A DNA stretch of 64,000 bases from Gigaspora margarita (lineage: Eukaryota; Glomeromycota; Glomeromycetes; Diversisporales; Gigasporaceae), in contig WTPW01002131.1 in NCBI GenBank assembly GCA_009809945.1, forward strand, positions 31,688 to 95,687. The letters are read 5' to 3'. The notes under the pieces were generated by a model that saw nothing but the letters and a program-made list of their open reading frames with translations, was not told where the DNA came from and searched no databases. This document shows, piece by piece, positions 53,792 to 64,000 of this stretch (position 1 is the first letter of the stretch; the number at the start of each line of letters is the position of its first letter). The translations under genes were made by a program, and so were the position numbers.

Positions 53792-54178
53792 CTAACATGC
53801 TTATGATCCAATGAACCTTAATAATCGAATGTATGTATTATAGTAATACTGAGAAATTTATTAATAACATTTTTCGATCTAAATATAAGTAATACAATAC
53901 TATCATTAGGCTTAGATTCAGATAATTTATAATCTATTAACCAATTTGCACTTGTTCGAAAACTATTTGCTTATATTTGTATAAAATTTGCTTATCGATT
54001 AATTTTCAAAGAACTTATCTGAACTCAAGTACTAGCTATCACGGCAAAGCATTTTAACCATCATATTAAATTGATGATTTATTTTATTAATCATTTGCAT
54101 TAAAAATATCGCCAACATTTTATAAATTTATAAATGCTAAAATGTCTTAAAATTAATTATAACAGTGGCTTATAGAAA
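53792..54178. other. 3' flank of the F-box gene
   Basis: AT-rich. Contains possible minus-strand polyadenylation contexts (AATAAA-like words near 54080) but no gene. Confidence 0.35.
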
Positions 54179-55678
54179 TTAGCAATTAACAATAATATTT
54201 TCAGATGGTACTAAAGTAACATATCCTTCCACTTCTTTTTTAATATCATCACCCAAACTGGAATAATTACCTAAACCTACGTTTTTCAAAGTTCTTTTTC
54301 GTATGCAGAATTCGATTATCGCATTAGCTTTTTTCTCGTTATTTAGACTATCAACCAGCAGACTTTTTAAAGGAGCATAACAATGATTGAGCCAAATATC
54401 AATATATAAATTTAACCAAGTATTACCTAAGTCGATATATTGCAATGTTAACGGTAATATTTCTGCAAACTGATTGACTCGTATTTTTATTTCTTCTTTT
54501 GGTATGCAATCATAGTGCCATAACGTGAGAAATTGAAGTTTTTGTAGATTACCAATAAACTCTAGGAGTTGTGTGGGAAACTCAACTAATGAAATATCAA
54601 GATGTGTAATGTTTGGGCAGAAGAATGTAAGAGCTTTCAGTAATAACGATGTCTCATGCCCCTCGAAATCAAGCTTTAGTCGTTGCAGTAATAAGCCAAT
54701 CTTTTCTAAAATTTGTATTATACTCGGTGTATCATTCAGGCAATCAGTAATTTCTAAAGTGGTGATTTTATAATGGCTTGTGTCCAATATTTTCAATAGT
54801 TTCATTTTTTTGCAATACTTGATGCGAAAAGTTTCTAAATTTTTGCAATTCATCAGAACCTCGAACTCTGCGTTATCAGCACTATTCTCTAATATAACTT
54901 CTTGTAATGATTTTTTTTGACTCTCTAAAGCCGAAATGATACCAAAATACTCTATAGTAATTCCTCCTCCACTAACTAAGGTGAATTTCCTAAGTTGCTC
55001 TTGTGATTTTATAATATTTATAAGTGCATGACTGACTTCTGATCCATAGTCATAATAATATTCAAGCTCCAATGCACTAATTTTTGTAACATTTTTTGGC
55101 AAGATTTTTAACAATATAGTAGCATTTTCGATGCTGTGGTCTGATATTCCCCTTAAAGATAAATCTTGGAGTTGTGAAAAAAATTGTTCGTTTCGTTCTA
55201 ATGAGTAGAAGATTTTTGGTTTAAATTCATGAAAATATAGATATAAATTGTGCAAAGTGGCACCACTCTCAACAAATAATTTAAATAGCAAATTAATAAT
55301 GTAATAACTCATTGGGCTATAATACCAACAAATGCGCTGGAATTCGATCCATTTTTTAACCTTACTTTCTAGACTTGATAAATCGAGAACCTTTAGAAAT
55401 CTTGCGTAATTAAATAACGTATCGGGAAATTTTACATCTATACCATATTCATTCAACACGGATATTTCGTTTTCGCTAAGAGATGAAAAGTATTGCGAAA
55501 TGAATAATGTGCTTTTATTGAATGAAAACGGATTTTTCCAAAGGATTGGGATTGTTATTTTGCACCAATATCGGTTCACAAGTGCGCACGAGTATAAGGA
55601 ATAAAATTCATTATTTAAATTAATAAGAATATTTTCCAATAATTCGGGTATATCTCCCATAAATATTTTTGATGCCAT
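54179..55678 (-). CDS. F-box / leucine-rich-repeat-like protein, 499 aa
   Basis: A single uninterrupted exon. An F-box occupies about residues 8-50 (DIPELLENILINLNNEFYSL, YSCALVNRYWCKITIPILW), the segment that binds Skp1 in SCF ubiquitin ligases. The remainder has irregular LRR-like units typical of fungal F-box proteins: LKVLDLSSLESKV, LQDLSLRGISDHS, LQEVILENSADN, LETFRIKYCKKMKLL, ITTLEITDC, ITHLDISLVEFP and LQFLTLWHYD. These would form a substrate-binding solenoid. By family knowledge it would act as the substrate receptor of an SCF complex in cytosol or nucleus; the target is unknown. The start is the first ATG in the frame, just before the F-box, with clean upstream sequence. It is the only full-length gene without disabling mutations in the window and has higher GC than its flanks. 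Such genes form very large families in arbuscular mycorrhizal fungi, so its function cannot be assigned from the F-box alone. Confidence 0.88.
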   Translation of the reverse strand: MASKIFMGDIPELLENILINLNNEFYSLYSCALVNRYWCKITIPILWKNPFSFNKSTLFISQYFSSLSENEISVLNEYGIDVKFPDTLFNYARFLKVLDLSSLESKVKKWIEFQRICWYYSPMSYYIINLLFKLFVESGATLHNLYLYFHEFKPKIFYSLERNEQFFSQLQDLSLRGISDHSIENATILLKILPKNVTKISALELEYYYDYGSEVSHALINIIKSQEQLRKFTLVSGGGITIEYFGIISALESQKKSLQEVILENSADNAEFEVLMNCKNLETFRIKYCKKMKLLKILDTSHYKITTLEITDCLNDTPSIIQILEKIGLLLQRLKLDFEGHETSLLLKALTFFCPNITHLDISLVEFPTQLLEFIGNLQKLQFLTLWHYDCIPKEEIKIRVNQFAEILPLTLQYIDLGNTWLNLYIDIWLNHCYAPLKSLLVDSLNNEKKANAIIEFCIRKRTLKNVGLGNYSSLGDDIKKEVEGYVTLVPSENIIVNC

Positions 55679-55810
55679 TTGAAATGAGAAAGGAAGTTTG
55701 AAGTTAAGATTCGTTTTTGTAGTGTAGCACGAGATAGCTGCGCGACGTCATCGCGAGAAACCAGGAACGAAAAACTTGATAGTGGTTAGATTTGAATGTT
55801 TTTTCTTATT
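55679..55810 (-). promoter_or_regulatory. putative promoter of the F-box gene
   Basis: Immediately upstream of the ATG lies a comparatively GC-rich segment with ATGACGTCGCGC (about 55742-55753, minus strand), which contains TGACGT, the core bound by ATF/CREB-type bZIP factors. A pyrimidine-rich tract AACTTCCTTTCTC lies just before the start. Regulation is inferred from motif and position only. Confidence 0.35.
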
Positions 55811-56453
55811 AACTCAATTAGCCAAATAAGAGAAAGGAAATCCAATAATTCTTTGTCGTTTTTAGTAATAATTATTATATAACAATCAACAAAGCTTCAT
55901 CAATTTTTTAACATCAGTATAGATTAGATTTTTGATTTATTGTTATGCGTTGATGTGCAACGCAATGGTTGTATACATAAGTATTTATATATTCGTAAAT
56001 AATGTAAGGGGATGGTTTTGGGATGACGGACTGGTAATTAAAATACAACTTAAAAACACGAATATTTGTTATGTATTACTATTATTATTACGGACAGGAC
56101 CGACAAATTATTTAAAGAATTAATATAGCATGATTCAGATATAAATACAATCAATTCCTATATTAAAATAATTCATTTTTTTGCCATAAAACGCACGAAT
56201 ATAAAATAATTTGGAAGTCAAAGAATCAATAATACAGAAATAGAAATCGGATCTTCAGAATCAGGATCTTATTCTATATAGAATGGTATTGTATAACGGC
56301 AATCAAGATTAACAATTAAGGACGACCATGAGAAAATAAATTACAGAATCAGGTATTGCACTTTCAAAGTTAGACTAAAAATTTTATGCACACGAGCAAG
56401 CGTTACATCGGATGTGAAGATGTAACATGCGAAGTTTCTATATGCATTCACAC
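55811..56453. other. upstream spacer
   Basis: No gene accepted. The 63-codon frame at 55932-56123 lacks motifs. Confidence 0.4.
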
Positions 56454-57407
56454 TAGGGTTGCTGGTGCACATATAAATTTAGTAGTGCATCATTGGTGCA
56501 CCATTGAATTTTTTGGTGCATAGGTGCACCAAGTGGTGCACCATATTAAAAAATAATATTAAAATTAAATTTTTTTATTATGAATAATATTAAATTTAAA
56601 TAATTAAAATAATATTTAATAATTTTTAATTATTTATTAATAATTTATATATAAAATGTCACATAGTATTTGGAGAGCCCCTATACTTGGTAAGAAGAAC
56701 TTACAAATCAAAATAAATAAGATTTAAAAATCATTGATTTCAAAATAAATANATNAGNAATTTAATTCANAATCAGAAACCNGAACCTNANTTATAAATT
56801 NCTAATATTTTGACTAATAAATTATTGTTAACTCACAATTAAATCAATATAAATAATTAAAAGTTAAAAATATATCTTAAAATAATTATATACTTGAACT
56901 AAAGGGAAGATTAATAACTTTATTTTGTTTTTTTTTATAGCAATATACAATTGCTTAATAAATAATGTTTAAGATTACAAAATTTACTTTATGTGTTTGA
57001 AAATAAGCTTCTTTTTTGAACAAAAAATTACATAAAAAAAAACTAAAAGTTTATTTAAATTGTTGAATTTTTTAAATAATTGAAAAGCATACTAATATAA
57101 ATTTGTCTAAATGATGCCAAATTTTAACTATAGGTGTATTTTGATGTTCTGAACAAGTTTACTTAATCACACTTTTAAGATTTACTTAATTATATTTAGA
57201 CTTTTATATATAGCAACTGCTAGCAATTTTTTATAAATTTTTAAAAAAATAAGAAAAGTAGCTTATTTTCAGTAGTTGGACATATATGGTAATAAGTTAA
57301 ATCTGATTGGCTCGCCACCCTGCACCATCCCTGCATTTGGTGCACCAGGTGCACCACCCAACTTAGTGCACCATTGGTGCACCAAGCATCCTGCACCAGC
57401 AACCCTA
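56454..57407. mobile_element. hAT-like element, 954 bp, with GGTGCACC arrays
   Basis: Starts TAGGGTTGCTGGTGCA, ends TGCACCAGCAACCCTA. Both ends carry clustered palindromic GGTGCACC / TTGGTGCACC words (56465-56545 and 57320-57400). Flanks ATTCACAC and ATCACACC are only partly alike, so the 8-bp duplication is degraded or offset. The interior contains ambiguous bases (56752-56801) and a module related to the gap-flanking palindrome (57130-57230). The 67-70-codon frames over the right end are shadows of the repeats. Confidence 0.7.
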
Positions 57408-57925
57408 ATCACACCCTTGCTTTGCCATATGCATTTATCCAATAAGATGCAAGATTTTGCGTACAAAGCCATTTATTTTGCAATATAAGCATACACTACG
57501 TGAAATCTTCAATATCACTCCATTTCTGTTATTTGAGTAAATGGTCCTGTCATATACCATCCTTACTGATAGCTACATTAAAGAAGTTTATTTTGAAAAC
57601 TTTTAAAAGATTAAATAGATGATGACAAAATTTTAACTACTTGGCAAAATAGTGTACAATTAATACAAAAGCTAAACAACAGAAATAGTAATTTATAAAT
57701 AATATTAATCGATGCATGTTCTGGTGTTGTAATTAAACTTTTGAAATGCCTTGTTACATATGATATGATTACGAAATTTATAAATAATAATAAATATAGC
57801 ACATATGGGTTAACTTAAAATATAATAAAGCAGGAAATAATTGTGACAGATTAAAATGAAATCCAGATTAAAATGAAATTATAGTATAAAATCTCGAAAA
57901 CTAAATTTTTTTTGGGGTGCATTTT
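57408..57925. other. AT-rich spacer
   Basis: No gene recognised. Confidence 0.4.
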
Positions 57926-57949
57926 TTAGGGTTAGGGTTAGGGTTAGGG
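57926..57949 (+). repeat. interstitial telomere-type repeat (TTAGGG)4
   Basis: Four perfect TTAGGG units. Shorter degenerate TTAGGG/CCCTAA runs occur at 7961, 20709, 20772, 26828, 30880 and 62450, mostly inside dispersed repeats. Confidence 0.9.
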
Positions 57950-58027
57950 TTTAGTTTTAAAAAAAGTTATAATAAACAAGTATTAGTAGGTTTTAGAAGG
58001 TTAGCAGTAGAAAATATAGATTTTATT

Positions 58028-58142
58028 TTAAATTATAAGCAACAATAATTACACCCACACGCCTACGCCAGTCCTACGCCCACACTGAGAAGTTGTCAAA
58101 GACTCTTCAATAACACCTTAGTGTATGGGTGTAGTTGTTGCC
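58028..58142. repeat. short hairpin MITE-like repeat
   Basis: GCAACAATAATTACACCCAC is mirrored by GTATGGGTGTAGTTGTTGC about 100 bp further. The loop is GC-rich (CACGCCTACGCCAGTCC). Confidence 0.5.
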
Positions 58143-58429
58143 CTCTTTCACTATATTTTAAGTTAATTAGAGGTATAGGCTGGCCCTGGCTCATTGGTCA
58201 GGTCGATGAGCAGGTCGGCCTTCAACCTGTAACTTTGTGGGCTGGGCTGATCGATTAAAAAGTGTAGAATTGATTCTCTTATAAAGCATATTTCAGGTCA
58301 AAAAATTGACTAAAAATCAACTATTTTTTACACCATTGTAGAATTTTTAGTCAGCTAATTTAGGTAATAAATTGCTAAATTGGCAATTATTGAATGTAAA
58401 AAGTGGAAATGTTCTAGTAGCATAGGCAA

Positions 58430-58860
58430 TTAATCTACATAAAGTACTAATGTGTTATAATTTCTCAAAGACAAAGAAACAAAACCTAAATAATTTGGCA
58501 TTACTAGAATTTTGGCAGAATAAACTGATAGTTTTCTACGCTTTGATAAAGTTATGAGAATAATTCTGATTAGAAAAATTGTTCTAGCAAAAGGGTCAAC
58601 CTGGTCGACCAGTCTGAGCTTTTTTAAAATCAACCAGTTCATAATTTTTCCAACTATCAAAGAAGTGTGAACATTTTGGGCAAGTGTTAAAGTTTTATTT
58701 TTAGAAACTGAATTATAGCATTTTACTTTGCAGTGCACATTTTTTAAAAAATTGATATTTAATAATAAACCAAATACTATAAGATAGAAAGAGGTAATTT
58801 GGTGAAGAGAATTAATTTGGCAAATTTTGATATTGCATAATCTAATGATCAGAATCAAAT
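58430..58860 (-). pseudogene. decayed gene fragment with a zinc-ribbon-like CPKC motif
   Basis: The long open minus-strand frame here is probably not the true one. A neighbouring frame (about 58710-58600) reads TCPKCSHFFDSWKNYELVDF then KKAQTGRPG, followed by TGA, PF and another stop. CPKC plus KKAQTGRPG looks like a genuine protein segment interrupted by substitutions and shifts. The family is not recognised. Confidence 0.35.
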
Positions 58861-59183
58861 AATTTTTATACTATTCAATTTATCTTAATAAACAAATCAA
58901 ATAGTACCAAGCTCACCTATTTCTGATAACTGGTCACAAGATATTTTGATCCTTTGTTATATTTATACTTTGTCAAAATACCTCTTAAGAATTATTTTGG
59001 TACAATCTATAATTGAGAATATTTTGTGATTCAGTGATCAGAATTGAATAACTTTGTATTATTTGATTCATCTCACAAAGACAAATCAAATGAATAAAAA
59101 TTATTCAATTCTGATGGATCATATAAGATACCATCAATTTACCAAATTGCTCCACCTTTCTAAAATTCAAGCTTTTTGATACA
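58861..59183. repeat. spacer with a hairpin
   Basis: ATCAGAATTGAATAACTTT...TTTGATTCATCTC is mirrored by AATCAAATGAATAAAAATTA, TTCAATTCTGAT (59036-59120), a potential hairpin. No gene. Confidence 0.5.
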
Positions 59184-59192
59184 ATGTATAAT

Positions 59193-59625
59193 GGGAGATT
59201 CCAATTTCACTAACACCTAATTTGCCAACACCTATTTTACTGACAGCCATTTGACTAACAGCTCACTTCTCTGACAACGCATTTTACCTACAGTCTATTT
59301 CACTGACAGTTTATTTCTCAGATTTCACTTTCCAACAACCCATTTCCCTGACAGTTCATTTCATCAGCAACTTTGGCCTGATTTGGATTAGGGTTGGCCC
59401 GCTTTATAGTTAGTAATAGCTAGAGGTAGATCATGAATAAAAAAGAATTATCAGTGAAATGAACTGTCAAGAAAATGGGTTGTCAAGAAAGTGAAGACAG
59501 TGAAATGGCTGTTAGGAAAATAGACTGTAAGTAAAATGTGTTGTCAGAGAAGTAGGCTGTCAGTGAAATAGCTGTCAGTGAAATAGGTATCAGCAAATTA
59601 GGTGTCAGCGAAGTTTACCAAATCT
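59193..59625. mobile_element. 433-bp fold-back element with TTCACTGACAG repeats
   Basis: Flanked by ATGTATAAT (59184-59192 and 59626-59634), 9 bp identical, a Mutator-like duplication length. The left half repeats TTTCACTGACAG-type words (TTTTACTGACAGCC, CATTTCCCTGACAG). The right half carries the inverses (CTGTCAGTGAAATAG, CTGTCAAGAAAATG). The two halves mirror around about 59400, near ATTAGGGTTGGCCCG. Confidence 0.6.
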
Positions 59626-59639
59626 ATGTATAATCTATT

Positions 59640-62164
59640 TCAGAAACAGATTGCAACATAGTATATAGTTATCTAAAGAGAAAAAAGATGTGAACAAATA
59701 TGGTTTTTTGATTGGTTATATTTTTGTATAATATTGTGGAATGCAATGGTCTGCTTTGCATTTTGTATTAAACTGGTTTGATATGGCTTTCATACATATA
59801 TACATGCTATTCGTATATGATTAATCCTTCAAGAGGACTATTTAAGTAAGTATTTCAAGTTTAAGTTGTGCCTCATTTGATTTATTTTTTATTTTACTAG
59901 TATTATTATAATAATATTTCTGCGCCCAAAAATCTCCTTATTCTGCCCTGCTTATTTGATTGATCATTGTTATATTTGATCATCCTTAAACCTTTCAATG
60001 TATCTCTGTAACACATGTTGCTCCTATTACCTTATTTAGATATCCTTGAGGGGAGAGTAATTTGCTCTATAATTAATTAAAGCTATTATGATGCATCGAA
60101 TATCTATATTACTAATTATCATGCTATCGCTTTTGTACACAGATCAATTATATATGAATTATTATTACTTCTTTTAGAAATGAATGAATATGAAGCATTT
60201 AAATATTATTGTCTCACCCCTTACACAAAGTAATAGTATGATCAAGTTTATAGGTGTTGAAGGGCAATTAGACTTTTAGTTGTCATATCTCAATAACAAA
60301 TTGATTGTATAAGACAGAAAAGAGTTAAACTGACAATTGATTGGTATAAATAATTATATAGATTACATATGTATATAAGTCTGATGTGTTAGCTCTTTGT
60401 GTATTAAGAGGTTTTTGTCCCTTATACATAATAGAGAGAGCAAGCATTAGGTATTAGATAGTGTTAGATATTATCTAAATGGTTCCTCTATTATAATAAA
60501 GTTTTCTTAATAAATGTTTATTATATTATATCTCTTGGTTTCATTTATTTTTGTATTGTTTCTTTGCGAATCCCCTTTTAGTATATTTATAAACCCAGAC
60601 TTATATATTCCTTCTTTTGTTACTATTGCTGACCTAAATCTGGTCTACTCTTCCAAATTTTGATAGTAATACTAGTTTTGTCTATTGATATACTGCTTGA
60701 TTTCTAAAAAAAACTAAAATAGCTTAAAATCTATTTGAAAAATATAAAACCACAGCAATATAATAAACTACTAATAATAAATGTACAATAAAAATTGCAT
60801 GTTTATCAATAGTAATAGTAATAATTATTAATAATCACATTAATGTTATATTGATCTTTTCATTGATATTTATAAAGATAATTCTATGTTGTTACATGCT
60901 TTATTTTTTTTATTCATTGTATATGAATCAATCTTTATTGCCTTATTTTACATATTTTCTTTAACACTTTATTGATTGCAAGGATATGGCTTTGTGACTT
61001 GTAAAATTTGTTATAATGAATGTCTAAATATACTAAACAATTCCAATCTTTAGTGTAACTTGAAATTCAAGCTAATGCCTTTAAGGATCTTTGTGTTGGC
61101 ATAACAAAAGAACTGCATAGTGCCAAAACATAATAGGAATAACTTGGAATACAAGTTTGTTCTGTCAAAAATTTTATGAAATAATCTGTGCTATCTACTA
61201 TGTTAAGCATAGTGGTCATAAAACAAACTAGAAAAGATAAATTATGTTTTTTTTTAAAAAAAAACTTATGCTAATTATTTTTTATTAGATTTGGATTAGA
61301 CAAGACACCAACCAGATTCTTGCTATTGCCAAAAATAAATGCAGCAGAAATGCAAACATTATTAAAATATATATGAATATTAAAATATATTCTTTTAATA
61401 TAAAAATTTAGCTAGCATTTAATATTTAGGCAATTATATATTAATCCATTTTTATTAGCTTTTTATTTATATATATATATATTTTATGTTTTAATTTTTT
61501 ACTTTATTATTATTATTTCTAACTTTATTATTTGCTTTTTTTTTAATAGATGTTAAATAGATACCAATCCTAAAATGATGATCCAGAATAAATATAAATT
61601 CAGCAATAATGCAGACTAGAATACATAAACTACTTTTTATCATTATTAATATATTAGCTTAATAGTTAAGATTAAATTGCGTTATCAACCTAGATTTCTA
61701 CCTCTTTAGAGAAATTCTAGAGACTAAACTGACTATTGCAAGAAGACACTTTATGTAATTTATACTAATTACTGTAGTATGCAAGGATCGAAAGAGATAC
61801 TATTATTTAGGCAGTATTTTGTAAAAAGGCTTAGAGAATTTGCAATTATGAAAGAGGCCACAATTAATAGTATATGAAGATACTAAGAATTGTAGCAATT
61901 GTATTTTAGTGAAGACACACTACTTCACTACTATTTTATTCAATAAACCAGAGATTCTTCTCTGCTTTTAGCAAGGGAAAAACCTTAAGTATTTATACAT
62001 GTTTGTCCAATATAAATAAATACAATAATAAATAAAGAACTCTAAATAATTGATATATTTTAATATATTCTAAATATAATGGCTATAATAAATATAATAA
62101 AGATAATAAATATATTACATATATCCTAAATATCAGCTATATTAGATATATAAATTATAACTAT
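59640..62164. other. long AT-rich region without recognised genes
   Basis: No coding motif or clear repeat structure was seen on either strand. Simple TA-rich runs occur around 61360-61480 and 62040-62150. A 5'-eroded repeat cannot be excluded. Confidence 0.4.
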
Positions 62165-62770
62165 TAAACCTATTATGGGGACACTTAAAGAAGAGTAAAT
62201 CCAGTAATGATTATGAATTGTACAACTTTTAACATAATCACCTGAGAATTTTGATTGGTCAGAAGAGCATAAGCAAAATCACTAGTCAGTTAATTCAATA
62301 TATCTGATATATCTATATGCTGCATAAATCATATTCTGGATATCTATATAAAAGACCTTCTAACTATATAAAAGCTGACTCTAACCCTAATCCTAACCAT
62401 GAGGTAAAATTTTTGTAGTTGTTTTATAGATGCTTTTTGCCTTGTAGTTAGGGTTAGGGTTAGGCAAAAACTTTTTTGGTTGTTTGATTGGCATCATAGA
62501 TCATCGATAATAAATATCACCTGATATTTTTTACTTTTTTTGCCCAATCAAATTATATGTGATTATGTTGAAAGTGCTACAATTTGAGATTATCACTGAG
62601 TTCATTCTTCTTGAAACTATCCAAAATGCCCAGCTGATAATTTTGCTATAGAACCTGATAACAATTTGGGCTAAACTCAACCTAGATCTGATGCATCCAA
62701 CCCAGAATTTTGGTGACCCTCGTATAAAATTCACCAATCCTCATATCTGAGTGAAGAGTAAAAATTTGAC
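62165..62770. repeat. dispersed repeat in inverted arrangement (empty-site copy)
   Basis: 62240-62505 is the reverse complement of 20655-20917 plus 23970-24000, uninterrupted, and 62550-62760 resembles 24000-24250 in direct orientation. The two halves share GATTATGTTGA.AGT words and face a centre near 62510. Contains a TAGTTAGGGTTAGGGTTAGGC run. The minus-strand 68-codon frame is not accepted. Confidence 0.7.
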
Positions 62771-62797
62771 AGCCCATGATATCTGGACAGAAAAATA

Positions 62798-62885
62798 TTA
62801 CATTCTGCACCTACTGAAAAAATAATCAGGTTTGAGATTAATTTTAACTCTGATTATTTTTTAGTTGGCGCAGAATGTTTTGTAA
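62798..62885. repeat. 88-bp hairpin
   Basis: TACATTCTGCACCTACTGAA with AAAATAATCAG is mirrored by CTGATTATTTTTTAGTTGGC and GCAGAATGTTTTGTA, with an 18-25-base loop. Possibly a tiny TA-flanked MITE. Confidence 0.65.
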
Positions 62886-63079
62886 CCCAGTTGATCTCTT
62901 AGATCACATGACTAGCAAAAATTTTGCACCATCACTTTGCCACTCTTTGAGTAAAAGTTTACTATAGAATTTACCAGATTTGTATAGAGTATCACTTTAA
63001 TAAATACTATATACACATATTTTCAATGAAATTAAATTCATGAACTTTATATTGTATGTGAATTTCACGATGAGAATTA

Positions 63080-63229
63080 CTGTAAACAGCCATATACAGG
63101 ACCCAGGTCAGTTACAGTTACCAAAAAAATTAATTAGTAAAAAAAAGAAAATAATTAGAGGGGGTCTGATATATGGGGTCTGATATATTGGGGTCTAATA
63201 TATGGGGTCTTGTATATGACCGTTTATGG
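63080..63229. mobile_element. TA-flanked MITE, 150 bp
   Basis: TA|CTGTAAACAGCCATATACAG at the left and TGTATATGACCGTTTATGG|TA at the right. Inside, four copies of GGGGTCTGATATAT-type words (63156-63214). Confidence 0.65.
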
Positions 63230-64000
63230 TAATGCTTGAATAATTTTTAGATAACTAATTTATATACTTATAATATTTTTAAGAATGCACATACATAGTA
63301 TTTATATTACTGTGACAATAATACAAATTCATTTATATTACTGCAATTAATCATACAAAATAGTCAAAATAAAAAGCTAAGCAAAATGTCAAAATTGAGG
63401 TTAATTGCTAAAAAAAATCTTAAAAGAATTACCAATAACCACTAATGTTTGTCAAAAAAGCAGTTAACATGGGTAAGTTGTACAATTTACAATAGTTGAG
63501 ATGGCAAATAGTTATGAAATAAAGTAAATTAGATGATATTAAAGTCTAGCAAATATTTGGTGATCAAAAAGATTTAATTACAAAGCGTACATAAAACCCT
63601 AGTTTATTTTACAAATTATTCTCATTATACTCAATATTCAGTATTATATTATTTTGTATTATAAATTAATGAATAAACAAAAATGAGTTCAATATAATGA
63701 AGTAGTAATTACTGTAATTATTCAAGATAGTGAAGTGAGAATTGGAATCAGTTTAGTTGACTAAATAATTAATTTAATTAACTACAATGTTTAGTCTATT
63801 AAGTTGTAAAAAAACCAATTCACTTATAATGAAATCAAATTTTAAATAAATCTTTCAATTCAGTAAATTTTTTAATAATTATGATTACTTTACTATGGCA
63901 AAGTGACTTAATCTGTCAAGTTAATAGTTCTATCTTGAAAACAACATTATGAAACATCATAATTACTATGACTCATAAGGTTATTTAAAAGAAGACCCAA
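63230..64000. other. AT-rich end of the window
   Basis: No gene or repeat recognised. Confidence 0.4.

Noticed and set aside
57269..57488. Two opposite frames of 67 and 70 codons
   Set aside because: Both read through the palindromic GGTGCACC array of a hAT-like end.
58430..58858. 142-codon minus-strand frame as a gene
   Set aside because: The protein-like signal (CPKC, TGRPG) is in another frame with stops, so the open frame itself is probably chance.
62531..62737. 68-codon minus-strand frame
   Set aside because: Falls in a dispersed repeat also found at 24.0-24.25 kb without an open frame.

Overview
This is an AT-rich, gene-poor, transposon-dense eukaryotic window. Introns are short (54-88 bp, GT-AG), F-box/LRR coding sequence is present, TTAGGG runs occur inside the sequence, and hAT, Mutator, Tc1/mariner and PIF/Harbinger remnants are abundant. 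Together these suggest a fungal nuclear genome, most likely an arbuscular mycorrhizal fungus (Glomeromycotina, Rhizophagus-like). The taxon is an inference from composition and family content. A 677-base assembly gap lies at 22124-22800 and scattered ambiguous bases at 56752-56801.

Layout. 0.8-2.4 kb: a frameshifted MULE transposase (-). 2.67-6.36 kb: a structurally complete hAT element with 8-bp target duplication ATACGTAG and a three-exon, once-frameshifted transposase (-). 6.4-12 kb: coding remnants of unrecognised multi-copy genes, a 1.6 kb fold-back hAT derivative (TSD ATCTTCAC) and a tRNA-derived SINE with a 14-bp TSD. 13-19 kb: two TA-flanked elements sharing one terminus, a 784-bp near-perfect palindrome and a 49-bp minisatellite. 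20.9-24.7 kb: a 3 kb hAT-like element holding SINE-like sequence and the gap, then a small hAT MITE. 25-31 kb: Harbinger and Tc1-like MITEs, a decayed gene, ~650-bp inverted arms 2.8 kb apart and a ~107-bp tandem array. 32.6-35.9 kb: a nest of three or four elements. 37.6-38.6 kb: three small MITEs, one with its empty site elsewhere in the window. 39.9-46.8 kb: a 6.9 kb element with ~600-bp terminal inverted repeats and one large multi-exon gene of a family I cannot name, now broken by stops and frameshifts. 46.8-53.8 kb: repeats, a nested Tc1-like MITE, a low-complexity array and two short unrecognised coding fragments. 54.2-55.7 kb: the only clearly intact gene, a 499-aa F-box/LRR protein (-). 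56.4-64 kb: a hAT-like MITE, a decayed zinc-ribbon fragment, a fold-back element, an internal TTAGGG run and dispersed repeats.

The genes do not form a pathway. The window is a record of layered transposition around one host gene. The best candidate for an undescribed system is the 6.9 kb long-TIR element at 39893-46766. Coordinates, target duplications and splice sites were read by eye, so small offsets are possible in degenerate regions.
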